A DNA stretch of 64,000 nucleotides from Streptomyces sp. NBC_01481 (GTDB lineage: Bacteria; Actinomycetota; Actinomycetes; Streptomycetales; Streptomycetaceae): NCBI RefSeq assembly GCF_026339995.1, contig NZ_JAPEPT010000001.1, forward strand, positions 124,001 through 188,000, written 5' to 3'. The notes beneath the pieces were generated by a model. The model worked only from the letters and a program-made list of their open reading frames with translations, searched no databases and was not told the origin of the DNA. Of the stretch, positions 54,769-64,000 are shown one piece after another. The translations under genes and the position numbers were made by a program. Numbering within the stretch: the stretch's first letter is position 1; each line of letters begins with the position of its first letter.

Positions 54769-57338
54769 CCGTACTCAAGACCTCCCTGCGCAACTTCTTC
54801 GCGCACAAGGGGCGAATGGCGCTCTCGGCGGTGGCCGTGCTGCTGTCGGTGGCCTTCGTCTCGGGCACGCTCGTGTTCACCGACACGATGAACACCACCT
54901 TCGACAAGCTCTTCGCCGCGACCGCGTCCGACGTCACCGTCAGCCCCAAGGGCTCAGGCGACGACGAGGAGAACCCGCGGACCGGCAAGCCGGAGTCGCT
55001 GCCCGCCTCGCTGGTGCAGACGGTGGCGAAGGCGGACGGAGTGAAGTCCGCCGAGGGCGGCGTCTCCTCCATGAGCGTGACCGTCGTCAACTCCGCCAAC
55101 AAGGACATGGGTTCCAGCAACGGCGCTCCCACGATCGCCGGCAACTGGACCTCGAACGCCCTCAAGGCGATGGAGATCACCTCCGGCCACGCACCGCGCG
55201 GCCCCACCGAGGTGATGGTCGACGCCGACACAGCCGACAAGCACCACCTCAAGCTCGGTGAGCAACTGCGCACCATTGCCGTCACCGGCGACTTCACCGC
55301 CAAGATCTCCGGCATCGCCTCCTTCAAGGTCACCAACCCCGGTGCGGCCGTCGTCTACTTCGACACCGCCACCGCCCAGCGTGAACTGCTCGGCAAGGAA
55401 GGCCTGTTCACCCAGATCTCCGTCACCGGCGCCGACGGCGTCAGCGACGAACAGCTCAAGCAGAACGTCGCCAAGACGCTGGATGCCCCCTTCAAGCTGC
55501 AGACCGCCAAGGAAGCCGCGGACGCCGACCGCGAGGACGTCGGCTCCTTCCTCGACGTGATGAAGTACGCGATGCTCGGCTTCGCCGGGATCGCCCTCCT
55601 CGTCGGCATCTTCCTGATCGTCAACACCTTCTCGATGCTGGTCGCCCAGCGCACCCGCGAGATCGGCCTGATGCGGGCCATCGGCTCCAGCCGCAAGCAG
55701 GTCAACCGCTCCGTGCTGGTCGAGGCGCTGCTGCTCGGCGTCGTCGGTTCCCTCGCGGGCGTCGCCGCCGGTGTCGGCCTGGCCGTCGGGCTGATGAAAC
55801 TCATGGGCTCCCTGGGTATGGAGCTGTCCACCAGGGACCTGACTGTGAAGTGGACGACTCCGGTCGTCGGGCTCGTCCTCGGCATCGTCGTGACCGTCGT
55901 CGCCGCCTATGTCCCGGCGCGGCGGGCCGGCAAGGTCTCCCCGATGGCCGCCCTGCGCGACGCCGGTACGCCGGCCGACGGCAAGGCGAGCCTCCTCCGG
56001 GCCGCGATGGGCCTGCTGCTCACCGGCGGCGGCGCGGCCGCGCTCCTGGTCGCCACCCGGGCCGACAAGGCGAGCGAGGGCTCGATGTTCCTCGGGCTGG
56101 GCGTGGTCCTCTCGCTCATCGGCTTCGTGGTCATCGGCCCGCTGCTCGCGGGAGTCGTGGTGCGGGTGATCAGCGCGCTCGTCCTGCGGATGTTCGGCCC
56201 GGTCGGCCGCCTCGCGGAGCGCAACGCGCTGCGCAACCCGCGCCGCACCGGAGCGACGGGCGCCGCCCTGATGATCGGCCTCGCGCTGGTGGCGTGCCTT
56301 TCGGTGGTCGGCTCCTCGATGGTCGCCTCGGCCAATGACCAGCTCGACAAGTCGGTCGGAGCCGACTTCATCGTGCTCTCCGGCAAGGGCCACCCGCTCG
56401 TGCCGAAGGTCGAGAAGGCGCTGAAGTCGGCGAAGTACATCGATCACGTCACGGACGTCAAGGACGTGCCGGTCAAGCTGACCGCCTCCGACGGCAAGAC
56501 CGAAGAAGAGTCTCTGATCGCGGCGGACCCGACGTACACCCAGGATGTGCGCCGCGAGACTGTCGCGGGCGAGCTCCTGGCGGCGTACGGCAAGGATGCG
56601 ATGTCGGTCGGCGACGCGTACGCCAAGGAGCACGGCGTCAAGGTCGGCGACAGGATCAAGGTGGCCTTCAGGAACGGTGAGAGCACACAGTTGAAGATCG
56701 CGGCGATCACCTCCGACGACACGAGCCTTGACAAGGGCGCGATGTACACCAACATCACGACCGCGGCGCAGCACCTCCCCGCCGACCGGTTGCCCCAGAA
56801 CATGGGCATGTTCGCGACGGCGGAGGACGGCAAGGAGAAAGAGGCGTACGCGGCCCTGAAGACGTCGCTGGCCAAGTACCCGCAGTACAAGGTGCAGAAC
56901 CAGACCGACTTCAAGCAGGACCTGAAGGATCAGATCGGTCAGCTGCTGAACATCGTCTACGGCCTGCTGGCGCTCGCGATCATCGTCGCGGTGCTGGGTG
57001 TGGTGAACACCCTGGCCCTGTCGGTGGTCGAGCGGACCCGGGAGATCGGCCTGATGCGGGCCATCGGCCTCTCCCGCCGCCAGCTGCGCCGCATGATCCG
57101 CCTGGAATCCGTGGTCATCGCCCTCTTCGGTGCCCTGCTGGGCCTCGGCCTGGGCATGGGCTGGGGCACGGCGGCCCAGAAGCTGCTGGCGCTGGAGGGC
57201 CTGGGAGTCCTGGAGATTCCCTGGCCGACGATCATCACAGTCTTCGTGGCGTCGGCGTTCGTCGGCCTGTTCGCGGCCCTGGTGCCGGCGTTCCGGGCGG
57301 GCCGGATGAATGTGCTGAACGCGATCGCCACGGAGTAG
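54765..57338 (+). CDS. FtsX-like ABC permease, two-module
   Basis: An 857-residue membrane protein with two FtsX/MacB modules. An N-terminal helix (about residues 16-36, RMALSAVAVLLSVAFVSGTL) is followed by a large extracytoplasmic region (about 40-265). Three membrane helices follow, with TREIGLMRAIGSSRKQVNRS between helices as the coupling motif. A second N-terminal-like helix near 500 and a second ectodomain then lead to three more helices with TREIGLMRAIGLSRRQLRRM. The repeated coupling motif is a clear internal duplication. It works with the preceding ATPase as a mechanotransmission complex; the substrate is unknown. The GTG at 54765 overlaps the ATPase stop. Confidence 0.94.
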   Translation: MTVLKTSLRNFFAHKGRMALSAVAVLLSVAFVSGTLVFTDTMNTTFDKLFAATASDVTVSPKGSGDDEENPRTGKPESLPASLVQTVAKADGVKSAEGGVSSMSVTVVNSANKDMGSSNGAPTIAGNWTSNALKAMEITSGHAPRGPTEVMVDADTADKHHLKLGEQLRTIAVTGDFTAKISGIASFKVTNPGAAVVYFDTATAQRELLGKEGLFTQISVTGADGVSDEQLKQNVAKTLDAPFKLQTAKEAADADREDVGSFLDVMKYAMLGFAGIALLVGIFLIVNTFSMLVAQRTREIGLMRAIGSSRKQVNRSVLVEALLLGVVGSLAGVAAGVGLAVGLMKLMGSLGMELSTRDLTVKWTTPVVGLVLGIVVTVVAAYVPARRAGKVSPMAALRDAGTPADGKASLLRAAMGLLLTGGGAAALLVATRADKASEGSMFLGLGVVLSLIGFVVIGPLLAGVVVRVISALVLRMFGPVGRLAERNALRNPRRTGATGAALMIGLALVACLSVVGSSMVASANDQLDKSVGADFIVLSGKGHPLVPKVEKALKSAKYIDHVTDVKDVPVKLTASDGKTEEESLIAADPTYTQDVRRETVAGELLAAYGKDAMSVGDAYAKEHGVKVGDRIKVAFRNGESTQLKIAAITSDDTSLDKGAMYTNITTAAQHLPADRLPQNMGMFATAEDGKEKEAYAALKTSLAKYPQYKVQNQTDFKQDLKDQIGQLLNIVYGLLALAIIVAVLGVVNTLALSVVERTREIGLMRAIGLSRRQLRRMIRLESVVIALFGALLGLGLGMGWGTAAQKLLALEGLGVLEIPWPTIITVFVASAFVGLFAALVPAFRAGRMNVLNAIATE

Positions 57339-57381
57339 CGGGGGATAACGGGGGAGTAGCGACGGGGGCGCTACGGTAAGG

Positions 57382-57425
57382 GGCCCGGCCCCGGGGTGTT
57401 CCTCCAAACACCCCGGGGCCGGGCC
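57382..57425 (+). terminator. Hairpin terminator after FtsX permease
   Basis: GGCCCGGCCCCGGGGTGTT and its exact complement enclose a six-base loop, a 19-base-pair perfect stem 44 bases past the permease stop, followed by TTTGC. Confidence 0.9.
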
Positions 57426-57453
57426 TTTGCGCTCCGGTGGGTCCTTTGCCCTG

Positions 57454-57616
57454 CAGGCCCTGTCCGGCCGATCTTGCCGGGCTCGCGTGCCCTGGCACGG
57501 CACCTGGCTGCGTTGTCGTCAGTCGCCTACGCTCCGCGTGGGCTCCATCCTCCGCCTTGCGATGCACCACGCCAGACCCCGCTCACTGATCCGGCCTGAT
57601 CGACCGGACAGGGCCT
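57454..57616. mobile_element. Miniature inverted-repeat element, copy 3
   Basis: About 163 bases in the opposite orientation to copy 2. The outer ends read AGGCCCTGTCCGGCCGATC and the complement of GATCGACCGGACAGGGCCTA, with two mismatches. On the minus strand the interior closely follows copy 2, including GGATCAGTGAGCGGGGTCTG, TCGCAAGGCGGAGGA and GACTGACGACAACGCAG. It has no coding capacity. The CTAG boundary is decayed here. It sits between the terminator of the FtsX operon and mfd. Confidence 0.75.
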
Positions 57617-57738
57617 AACGGAACCGGACGGCGGGGGGCGCGCGGTCGTCGTAGGCTGGAGACCCCCGGCCCGTTCCACGTGTCGGGCGGTTCGCGTTGC
57701 CCACCCCCGCCCAGCCTCGCCCCGGATGGAAGCCCTTC

Positions 57739-60700
57739 ATGAGCCTGCACGGTCTGCTCGATGCCGTCGTACGTGACCCGGCGCTCGCCGAAGCGGTGAA
57801 GGCTGCCGGCGACGGCCACCGTATGCATGTCGACCTGGTGGGGCCGCCCGCCGCGCGCCCCTTCGCCGTGGCCGCGCTCGCCCGGGAGACCGGGCGGACG
57901 GTACTGGCCGTCACCGCGACCGGGAGGGAGGCCGAGGACCTCGCGGCGGCGCTGCGTTCGCTGCTGCCCGAGGAGGGCGTCGCCGAGTACCCGTCCTGGG
58001 AGACCCTGCCGCACGAGCGGCTCTCGCCCCGCTCGGACACCGTCGGGCGCAGGCTCGCGGTGCTGCGCAGGCTGGCCCATCCCTCGAAGGACGACCCGAG
58101 CGCCGGGCCGGTCTCCGTCGTGGTCGCGCCGATCCGTTCCGTACTGCAGCCGCAGGTCAAGGGGCTCGGAGACCTGGAGCCGGTGGCTCTGCGCACGGGG
58201 GGGCAGGCCGACCTGAACGAGATCGTGGACGGCCTCGCGGCAGCCGCGTACTCCCGGGTCGAACTGGTCGAGAAGCGCGGCGAGTTCGCCGTGCGCGGCG
58301 GCATCCTCGATGTGTTCCCGCCGACCGAGGAGCACCCCCTGCGGGTGGAGTTCTGGGGCGACGACGTCGAGGAGATCCGGTACTTCAAGGTCGCCGACCA
58401 GCGCTCGCTGGAGGTGGCGGAGCACGGGCTGTGGGCGCCGCCCTGCCGTGAGCTGCTGCTGACCGACGACGTACGGCAGCGGGCGGCGGCTCTCGCCGAG
58501 GAGCACCCCGAGCTGGGCGAACTGCTCGGCAAGATCGCCGAGGGCATCGCGGTCGAGGGCATGGAGTCCCTGGCTCCGGTCCTGGTCGACGACATGGAGC
58601 TGCTGCTCGACGTGCTGCCGCAGGGCTCGATGGCCGTGGTCTGCGACCCCGAGCGGGTACGCACCCGGGCCGCGGACCTGGTGGCGACCAGCCAGGAGTT
58701 CCTGCAGGCGTCCTGGGCGGCGACCGCGGGCGGCGGCGAGGCGCCGATCGACGTCGACGCGGCCTCGCTGTGGGGGATCGCGGACGTACGGGACCGGGCG
58801 CGCGAGCTCGGGCTGATGTGGTGGTCCGTATCGCCCTTCGCCGCCGACGAAGAACTGTCCGACGACACTGTCAAGCTGGGCATGCACGCCCCGGAGAGCT
58901 ACCGCGGCGACACCGCCCGCGCGCTCGTCGACACCAAGGGCTGGCTGGCGGACGGCTGGCGCACGGTGTTCGTGACCGAGGCCCACGGTCCCGCGGCCCG
59001 CACCGTCGAGGTGCTGGGCGGCGAGGGCATCGCCGCCCGTCTCGACGCCGACCTCGCCGAGATCTCCCCGTCCCTGGTGCATGTGGCGTGCGGCTCGATC
59101 GACTACGGCTTCGTCGACCCCGGCCTCAGGATCGCCGTCCTCACCGAGACCGACCTCTCCGGCCAGAAGGCGGCCGGCAAGGACGGCCAGCGGATGCCCG
59201 CCAAGCGCCGCAAGACGATCGACCCGCTCACCCTGGAGGCGGGCGACTACATCGTCCACGAGCAGCACGGCGTGGGCCGCTACATCGAGATGGTGCAGCG
59301 TACGGTGCAGAACGCGACCCGCGAGTATCTGCTCGTCGAGTACGCCCCCGCCAAGCGCGGCCAGCCCGGCGACCGGCTGTACATCCCCACCGATCAGCTG
59401 GAGCAGGTCACCAAGTACGTCGGCGGCGAGGCCCCGACCCTGCACCGGCTCGGCGGCGCGGACTGGACGAAGACGAAGGCACGCGCCAAGAAGGCCGTGA
59501 AGGAGATCGCGGCCGACCTCATCAAGCTCTACTCCGCCCGCATGGCGGCCCCCGGCCACGCGTTCGGCGCGGACACCCCCTGGCAGCGCGAGCTGGAGGA
59601 CGCCTTCCCCTATGTGGAGACCCCCGACCAGCTGAGCACCATCGCCGAGGTCAAGGAGGACATGGAGAAGACGGTCCCGATGGACCGGCTGATCTGCGGC
59701 GACGTCGGCTACGGCAAGACGGAGATCGCGGTACGGGCCGCGTTCAAGGCCGTCCAGGACGGCAAACAGGTCGCGGTCCTGGTCCCGACGACCCTTCTCG
59801 TACAGCAGCACTTCGGCACCTTCTCCGAGCGCTACTCCCAATTCCCTGTGAACGTACGGGCGTTGAGCCGCTTCCAGTCGGACACGGAGGCGAAGGCGAC
59901 CCTGGAGGGGCTGCGGGACGGCGCGGTGGACATCGTGATCGGCACGCACCGGCTGTTCTCGTCCGACACGAAGTTCAAGGACCTGGGACTGGTCGTCGTC
60001 GACGAGGAGCAGCGCTTCGGCGTCGAGCACAAGGAGCAGCTGAAGAAGCTCCGCGCCAACGTCGACGTCCTGACGATGTCGGCCACCCCCATTCCCCGTA
60101 CGCTCGAAATGGCGGTCACCGGCATCCGCGAGATGTCGACGATCACCACCCCGCCGGAGGAGCGGCACCCGGTGCTGACCTTCGTCGGCCCGTACGAGGA
60201 GAAGCAGCTCGGCGCGGCCATCCGCCGTGAACTGCTGCGCGAGGGCCAGGTCTTCTACATCCACAACCGCGTGGAGTCGATCGACCGTGCAGCGGCCCGG
60301 CTGCGCGACATCGTGCCCGAGGCCCGTATCGCGACCGCCCACGGCCAGATGCCCGAGTCGGCGCTCGAGCAGGTCGTGGTGGACTTCTGGGAGAAGAAGT
60401 TCGACGTGCTGGTCTCCACGACGATTGTCGAGTCCGGCATCGACATCTCCAACGCGAACACTCTGATCGTCGAGCGCGGCGACAACTTCGGTCTCTCGCA
60501 GCTGCATCAGCTGCGCGGCCGCGTGGGCCGGGGCCGCGAGCGCGGCTACGCCTACTTCCTCTACCCGCCGGAGAAGCCGCTCACCGAGACCGCCCACGAG
60601 CGCCTGGCGACGATCGCCCAGCACACCGAGATGGGCGCGGGCATGTACGTCGCGATGAAGGACCTGGAGATCCGGGGCGCGGGCAACCTCCTCGGCGGCG

Positions 60701-61269
60701 AACAGTCCGGCCATATCGCGGGCGTCGGCTTCGACCTGTACATCCGCATGGTGGGCGAGGCGGTGGCGGACTACCGCGCCGCGGTCGACGGCGGCGTGGA
60801 GGAGGAACCCGCACTCGAGGTCAAGATCGAGCTCCCGGTCGACGCGCATGTCCCGCACGACTACGCCCCGGGCGAGCGGCTGCGCCTCCAGGCCTACCGC
60901 GCGATCGCCTCGGCGAACACCGAGGAGGACATCAAGTCCGTCCGCGAAGAACTCACCGACCGCTACGGCAAACTCCCCGAGCCGGTCGAGAACCTGCTCC
61001 TGGTGGCGGGCCTGCGCATGCTGGCGCGGGCCTGCGGGGTCGGCGAGATCGTGCTCCAGGGCACGAACATCCGCTTCGCGCCGGTGGAGTTGCGCGAGTC
61101 GCAGGAGCTGCGCCTCAAGCGCCTCTACCCGCGGACGGTCATCAAGGCCCCGACCCGCCAGATCCTGGTGCCCCGCCCGACGGCGGGCAAGATCGGCGGG
61201 AAGCCGGTGGTGGGGCGGGAACTGCTGGGGTGGACGGGAGAGTTCCTGACGACGATTCTCGGTTCGTGA
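57739..61269 (+). CDS. mfd: Transcription-repair coupling factor
   Basis: Mfd removes stalled RNA polymerase and recruits UvrA to lesions on the template strand. The 1176-residue protein contains the UvrB-homology N-terminal region (RLSPRSDTVGRRLAVLRRLA and similar). The RNA-polymerase-interacting CarD-like domain begins YIVHEQHGVGRYIEM. The translocase motor has Walker A CGDVGYGKTEIAVRAAFKA, DEEQRFGVEHKEQ (motif II), ATPIPRTLEMAVTGIREMST (motif III/TRG region) and GRVGRGRERGYAYF (motif VI). The C-terminal TRCF domain completes a normal-length protein. The ATG at 57739 is preferred to an upstream in-frame start because the added residues are Pro-rich and unlike the family. Confidence 0.97.
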   Translation: MSLHGLLDAVVRDPALAEAVKAAGDGHRMHVDLVGPPAARPFAVAALARETGRTVLAVTATGREAEDLAAALRSLLPEEGVAEYPSWETLPHERLSPRSDTVGRRLAVLRRLAHPSKDDPSAGPVSVVVAPIRSVLQPQVKGLGDLEPVALRTGGQADLNEIVDGLAAAAYSRVELVEKRGEFAVRGGILDVFPPTEEHPLRVEFWGDDVEEIRYFKVADQRSLEVAEHGLWAPPCRELLLTDDVRQRAAALAEEHPELGELLGKIAEGIAVEGMESLAPVLVDDMELLLDVLPQGSMAVVCDPERVRTRAADLVATSQEFLQASWAATAGGGEAPIDVDAASLWGIADVRDRARELGLMWWSVSPFAADEELSDDTVKLGMHAPESYRGDTARALVDTKGWLADGWRTVFVTEAHGPAARTVEVLGGEGIAARLDADLAEISPSLVHVACGSIDYGFVDPGLRIAVLTETDLSGQKAAGKDGQRMPAKRRKTIDPLTLEAGDYIVHEQHGVGRYIEMVQRTVQNATREYLLVEYAPAKRGQPGDRLYIPTDQLEQVTKYVGGEAPTLHRLGGADWTKTKARAKKAVKEIAADLIKLYSARMAAPGHAFGADTPWQRELEDAFPYVETPDQLSTIAEVKEDMEKTVPMDRLICGDVGYGKTEIAVRAAFKAVQDGKQVAVLVPTTLLVQQHFGTFSERYSQFPVNVRALSRFQSDTEAKATLEGLRDGAVDIVIGTHRLFSSDTKFKDLGLVVVDEEQRFGVEHKEQLKKLRANVDVLTMSATPIPRTLEMAVTGIREMSTITTPPEERHPVLTFVGPYEEKQLGAAIRRELLREGQVFYIHNRVESIDRAAARLRDIVPEARIATAHGQMPESALEQVVVDFWEKKFDVLVSTTIVESGIDISNANTLIVERGDNFGLSQLHQLRGRVGRGRERGYAYFLYPPEKPLTETAHERLATIAQHTEMGAGMYVAMKDLEIRGAGNLLGGEQSGHIAGVGFDLYIRMVGEAVADYRAAVDGGVEEEPALEVKIELPVDAHVPHDYAPGERLRLQAYRAIASANTEEDIKSVREELTDRYGKLPEPVENLLLVAGLRMLARACGVGEIVLQGTNIRFAPVELRESQELRLKRLYPRTVIKAPTRQILVPRPTAGKIGGKPVVGRELLGWTGEFLTTILGS

Positions 61270-61869
61270 CCTGGACCCTGCGGACGTATGATCTCGGCCG
61301 CCGGGCGCAGGCGCGCAAGCCGGCGAAGGCGGGCTGAACCGGGTCGACCCGTCGCCGATCGCCGGCGTCGACCCGGTGCAGGTCGCCCGAGGTCGGCGGG
61401 TGGCGATTCGGCTGCCCGCTTCCCGGCATTCGTGGATGACTCACGTCCCGCCGCACCGCGTCGTCCTGAGGCCGCGGCCAGTGGCTCGGCTTGCGATCTT
61501 CAGTGGTTCGTTCTTCGCTGGAGGTGTCCGTTTGGCACCTGGAGAGGATCGCTTGACCTCCGTCCGCACCCATGGCTCGTGGGTGTGAAGACGTCAGATG
61601 GTGGCCGGTTGGGTGCCGGTCACCCGCACCGGTTGCGGTGATCGTCACCCGGGTGGACGTCTGCTCCCGTTTCCCACCCGGTGCGCACGGTGCCGGTCCC
61701 GGCAACCGCTGCGTGGTTGCGGCCTCGGTGTCCGAGGTGGCGCACCCGCGGCCGGACGCCGCTGATCACCCGTCGTTCGAAGGCGCCGCGCCGCACCCGA
61801 AGCCGTCGCGGCCGGTCAGCCGGCAGGCCCGGCCGCGCACCGTGGCCGTACATGACATGTGGAGGCGGA
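61270..61869. other. Non-coding spacer between mfd and hybrid kinase
   Basis: A 600-base stretch without a convincing gene. Open frames here lack start signals and consistent codon bias. It contains a perfect 10-base inverted repeat at 61339-61376, a GGTTGGGTGCCGGTCACC / CACCGGTT-type cluster near 61600, and several short GGTGCC repeats. It could hold the kinase promoter and long leader or a decayed gene; nothing specific was recognised. Confidence 0.5.
61339..61376. terminator. Inverted repeat downstream of mfd
   Basis: CCGGGTCGAC at 61339-61348 is mirrored by GTCGACCCGG at 61367-61376 with an 18-base loop that itself can pair (CCGTCG..., GCCGATCGCCGGC). It lies 70 bases past mfd and is a plausible terminator, although its arms are also self-palindromic. 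Confidence 0.5.
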
Positions 61870-64000
61870 ATGGACCGGGAGCCCACACCACCGCCCAGGC
61901 AGTACGCGGCGGACGACGAGGAGCGGTTCCGGCTGCTGGTGAAGAACTCTCCGGACATGGTCTTCCGCCGGACGGTCGACGGCGTCTACCAGGAGGTGTC
62001 CCCGCCGGCGCAGGCATTGCTCGGGCGCCCGGCCGAGGAGATCGAGGGGACGTCGATGGTCTCCTGGGTGCACCCGGGAGATGTGGAGGAGTACGAGTGG
62101 GCGGAGCGGGATCTGCTCCGCGAGGGCCGGGTGGCGGTCTGTCTGCGTCTGCGGCACGCCGACAGGCACTCGGTATGGATCGAGGCGACGTCCTGGGTGG
62201 TACGGGACGACGCGGGCGACCCCCTTGAAGTGCGCGGGTTCATCCGCGAGGCGGAGGGCCAGCGGCGCAGGGAGGAAGCGCTGCTCCTGTTGCAGGGACA
62301 GGCACGTTCGGTGATCGAGACCGCCCGGGACGCTTTCGTCTCCATCGACGAGGACGGCCTGGTCATCGACTGGAACGCGAGCGCCGAGCGGCTGTTCGGG
62401 TTCAGCCACCACGAGGTGATGGGCCGTCCGCTGACGGAGACGATCATTCCCGAGCGGTACCGCGCCGCGCACACGGCCGGTCTGCAGCGGATTCTGTCCG
62501 GCGGGGAGGCTCATGTACTGGGCAGTCAGCGGGAGCTCACCGCGCTGCACCGCGACGGCCACGAGATACCGGTCGAACTGGCGTTGTGGCGGCTGAAGTC
62601 GGCGAAGGCGCGCTGCTTCAACGCCTTCATCCGCGACATCACCGAGCGCAAGCAGGCCGAAGCCGCCCTGGCAGAGGCCCGCGACGAGGCGATTGCCGCA
62701 TCCCAGGCGAAGTCGCAGTTCGTCGCCTCCATGAGCCATGAGATCCGTACCCCCATGAACGGTGTCATCGGGCTGAGCAACCTGCTGCTGGGCACTGAGC
62801 TCGACACCGAACAGCGGCGCTACGCGGAGGGCATCCAGGCCGCCGGGACGGCACTGCTGTCGCTGATCAACGACATCCTGGACTTCTCCAAACTGGAGGC
62901 GGGCAGGCTCGAACTGGAAGAGGTCGCCTTCAGTCCCCAGCTGCTGGTGGAGGAGGTTGTCTCGCTGGTGGCGCAGACCAACCAGGCCGAGGGCCTGGAA
63001 CTGCTCAGCGACTGCCATCCCGACCTGCCCGCGATGGTGCTCGGGGACGCGGGCCGGCTACGGCAGATCCTGCTCAACCTGGCCTCCAACGCGGTGAAGT
63101 TCACCATGTCCGGCGAGGTCGTGCTGCGCGCCCGCCCGGCGCCGTCCCAGGCACCCGCACCGCAAGTGCCCTGGCTGCACTTCGAGGTGGCCGACACCGG
63201 TATCGGCATCGCCGAGGCCGACCAGGAGCGGATGTTCGACGCCTTCTCCCAGGCGGACGCCTCCACCACCCGCCGCTACGCAGGCACCGGCCTCGGCCTG
63301 GCCATCTGCCGCAGGCTCACCGAGGCCATGGGCGGCTCCATCGGCGTCACCAGCCGGACCGGCCAGGGCAGCACCTTCTTCTTCACCGTACCCGTGCGCG
63401 CCCCCGACACCCCCGAACAGCCCCCGGCCCCACCGCACCCCGACACCCTTCGCGGACTGCGGGTCCTGGTCGTCGACGACAACGAGACCAACCGGCTGAT
63501 CCTCGACGCTCAGCTGCACAGGTGGCACATGCAGCCGACCTCGGTCGCCAGTGGCCCCCACGCCCTGGTGGCCCTGCACGAGGCGGCGGCCGCGGGCCGC
63601 CCCTACGACATGGCCCTCCTCGACATGCAGATGCCCGACATGGACGGCCTGGAACTCGCCCGCCGCATCACCACAGACCAGACCATCGGCGGGCTGGGGC
63701 TGCTGATGCTCACCTCCGGCACCACGCTGCCGGCGGCCGAGCTCCAGGCGGCCGGGATCCCGCTCAGCCTGTCCAAGCCCATCCAGCAGTCCCAGCTCAT
63801 GGACGCCCTGGTCGAACTCACCACCCTGACATCGCCGGTGGCCACGACATCGCCGGTCGCCCTGGCAGCGGCGCCGGCACCCGCCCCGGTCCGGCACGCC
63901 CACCGCGGCCATGTCCTGCTGGTCGAGGACAACGAGATCAACCAGATGGTGGCCCTGGGCATGCTCACCCGGCTCGGCTACAGCGCGGATACCGCCGCCG
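61870..64000 (+). CDS. Hybrid sensor histidine kinase with two PAS and tandem receivers, cut by window end
   Basis: The 710 visible residues start at ATG 61870 with GGAGG four bases before it. There is no membrane segment, so it is a cytosolic sensor. Two PAS domains come first: about 17-115 ([20 protein letters not shown]) and about 140-265 ([20 protein letters not shown]). The HisKA domain has the phosphorylated His290 in [14 protein letters not shown], and the ATPase domain carries NLASNAVKF and [11 protein letters not shown] complete receiver follows, with acidic pair near 536 and phosphoacceptor Asp585 in [14 protein letters not shown] second receiver begins near 683 ([15 protein letters not shown]) and is cut off. 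Architecture matches multi-step phosphorelay kinases; the signal and output are unknown. Confidence 0.95.
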   Translation, partial: MDREPTPPPRQYAADDEERFRLLVKNSPDMVFRRTVDGVYQEVSPPAQALLGRPAEEIEGTSMVSWVHPGDVEEYEWAERDLLREGRVAVCLRLRHADRHSVWIEATSWVVRDDAGDPLEVRGFIREAEGQRRREEALLLLQGQARSVIETARDAFVSIDEDGLVIDWNASAERLFGFSHHEVMGRPLTETIIPERYRAAHTAGLQRILSGGEAHVLGSQRELTALHRDGHEIPVELALWRLKSAKARCFNAFIRDITERKQAEAALAEARDEAIAASQAKSQFVASMSHEIRTPMNGVIGLSNLLLGTELDTEQRRYAEGIQAAGTALLSLINDILDFSKLEAGRLELEEVAFSPQLLVEEVVSLVAQTNQAEGLELLSDCHPDLPAMVLGDAGRLRQILLNLASNAVKFTMSGEVVLRARPAPSQAPAPQVPWLHFEVADTGIGIAEADQERMFDAFSQADASTTRRYAGTGLGLAICRRLTEAMGGSIGVTSRTGQGSTFFFTVPVRAPDTPEQPPAPPHPDTLRGLRVLVVDDNETNRLILDAQLHRWHMQPTSVASGPHALVALHEAAAAGRPYDMALLDMQMPDMDGLELARRITTDQTIGGLGLLMLTSGTTLPAAELQAAGIPLSLSKPIQQSQLMDALVELTTLTSPVATTSPVALAAAPAPAPVRHAHRGHVLLVEDNEINQMVALGMLTRLGYSADTAA

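Noticed and set aside
54954..57503. A minus-strand His/Asp/Gln-rich frame of 849 codons opposite the FtsX permease
   Set aside because: The permease with its repeated coupling motif is clearly the real gene.
57583..60858. A minus-strand open frame of 1091 codons
   Set aside because: It lies opposite mfd, whose motifs are complete. The antisense frame is only open because of high GC3 and encodes repetitive Arg/Gly/Leu/Asp sequence without a family signature.

Overview
The window is high-GC, codon-biased DNA typical of Streptomyces. Evidence for that includes the GTG starts, the short-overlap operons, the LAETG sorting signal, the resuscitation-promoting factor next to ksgA-ispE, and the core gene order glmU-prs-rplY-pth with mfd nearby. 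It reads as a conserved chromosomal core segment rather than a plasmid or prophage. No CRISPR array, prophage, rRNA operon or biosynthetic gene cluster was seen. Genes were assigned from motifs and family knowledge without database searches.

Layout. 1-4.5 kb: the 3'-truncated (by the window edge) end of a penicillin-binding protein, a decayed patch with a headless GlxA-type regulator, a divergent HxlR/RidA pair, and small unknown genes. 4.7-9.3 kb: a Ku end-joining protein, then a ribbon-helix-helix regulator preceded by repeated palindromic sites. A miniature inverted-repeat element separates this regulator from a DUF4097 protein and a DrrAB-like ABC exporter. 9.4-16.8 kb: protein O-mannosyltransferase facing rsmI, then tatD, rpfB, ksgA and ispE, with the last three overlapping end to end. 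17-20.3 kb: an acyltransferase-3 membrane protein and an ABC-F ATPase. 20.5-26 kb: three tandem paralogous membrane-anchored beta-propeller-like proteins with Pro/Gly/Gln-rich N-termini.

26-31.4 kb: the galactose operon galT-galE-galK, flanked on both sides by LuxR-type regulators with atypical receiver domains. 31.3-33.2 kb: a MarR regulator divergent from a trans-aconitate methyltransferase/VOC pair, with a clear palindromic operator between them. 33.3-37.9 kb: a TetR/acyl desaturase operon (minus strand) divergent from phosphoenolpyruvate carboxylase. 38-43.6 kb (minus strand): a sortase-anchored protein, a small membrane protein, pth, rplY, prs, glmU and a tRNA-Gln(UUG). 43.9-45.3 kb: an orphan histidine kinase.

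45.3-50.1 kb is the most unusual part. It is a divergent four-gene cassette of polymorphic-toxin-type domains without secretion signals. The minus arm encodes a SUKH-3-like protein and a YwqJ-like deaminase. The plus arm encodes an HNH/EndoVII-like domain fused to a SUKH-1 domain, and an 862-residue protein with a collagen-like linker and a SUKH-4-like C-terminus. A GTCACA-N4-TGTGAC palindrome lies between the arms. 50.2-57.4 kb: an unknown protein, a DivIVA/cellulose-binding-type coiled coil, a second miniature element abutting an MFS exporter, and a MacB/FtsX-type ABC transporter. 57.4-64 kb: a third miniature element, mfd, a 600-bp gap, and a hybrid sensor kinase cut by the window edge.
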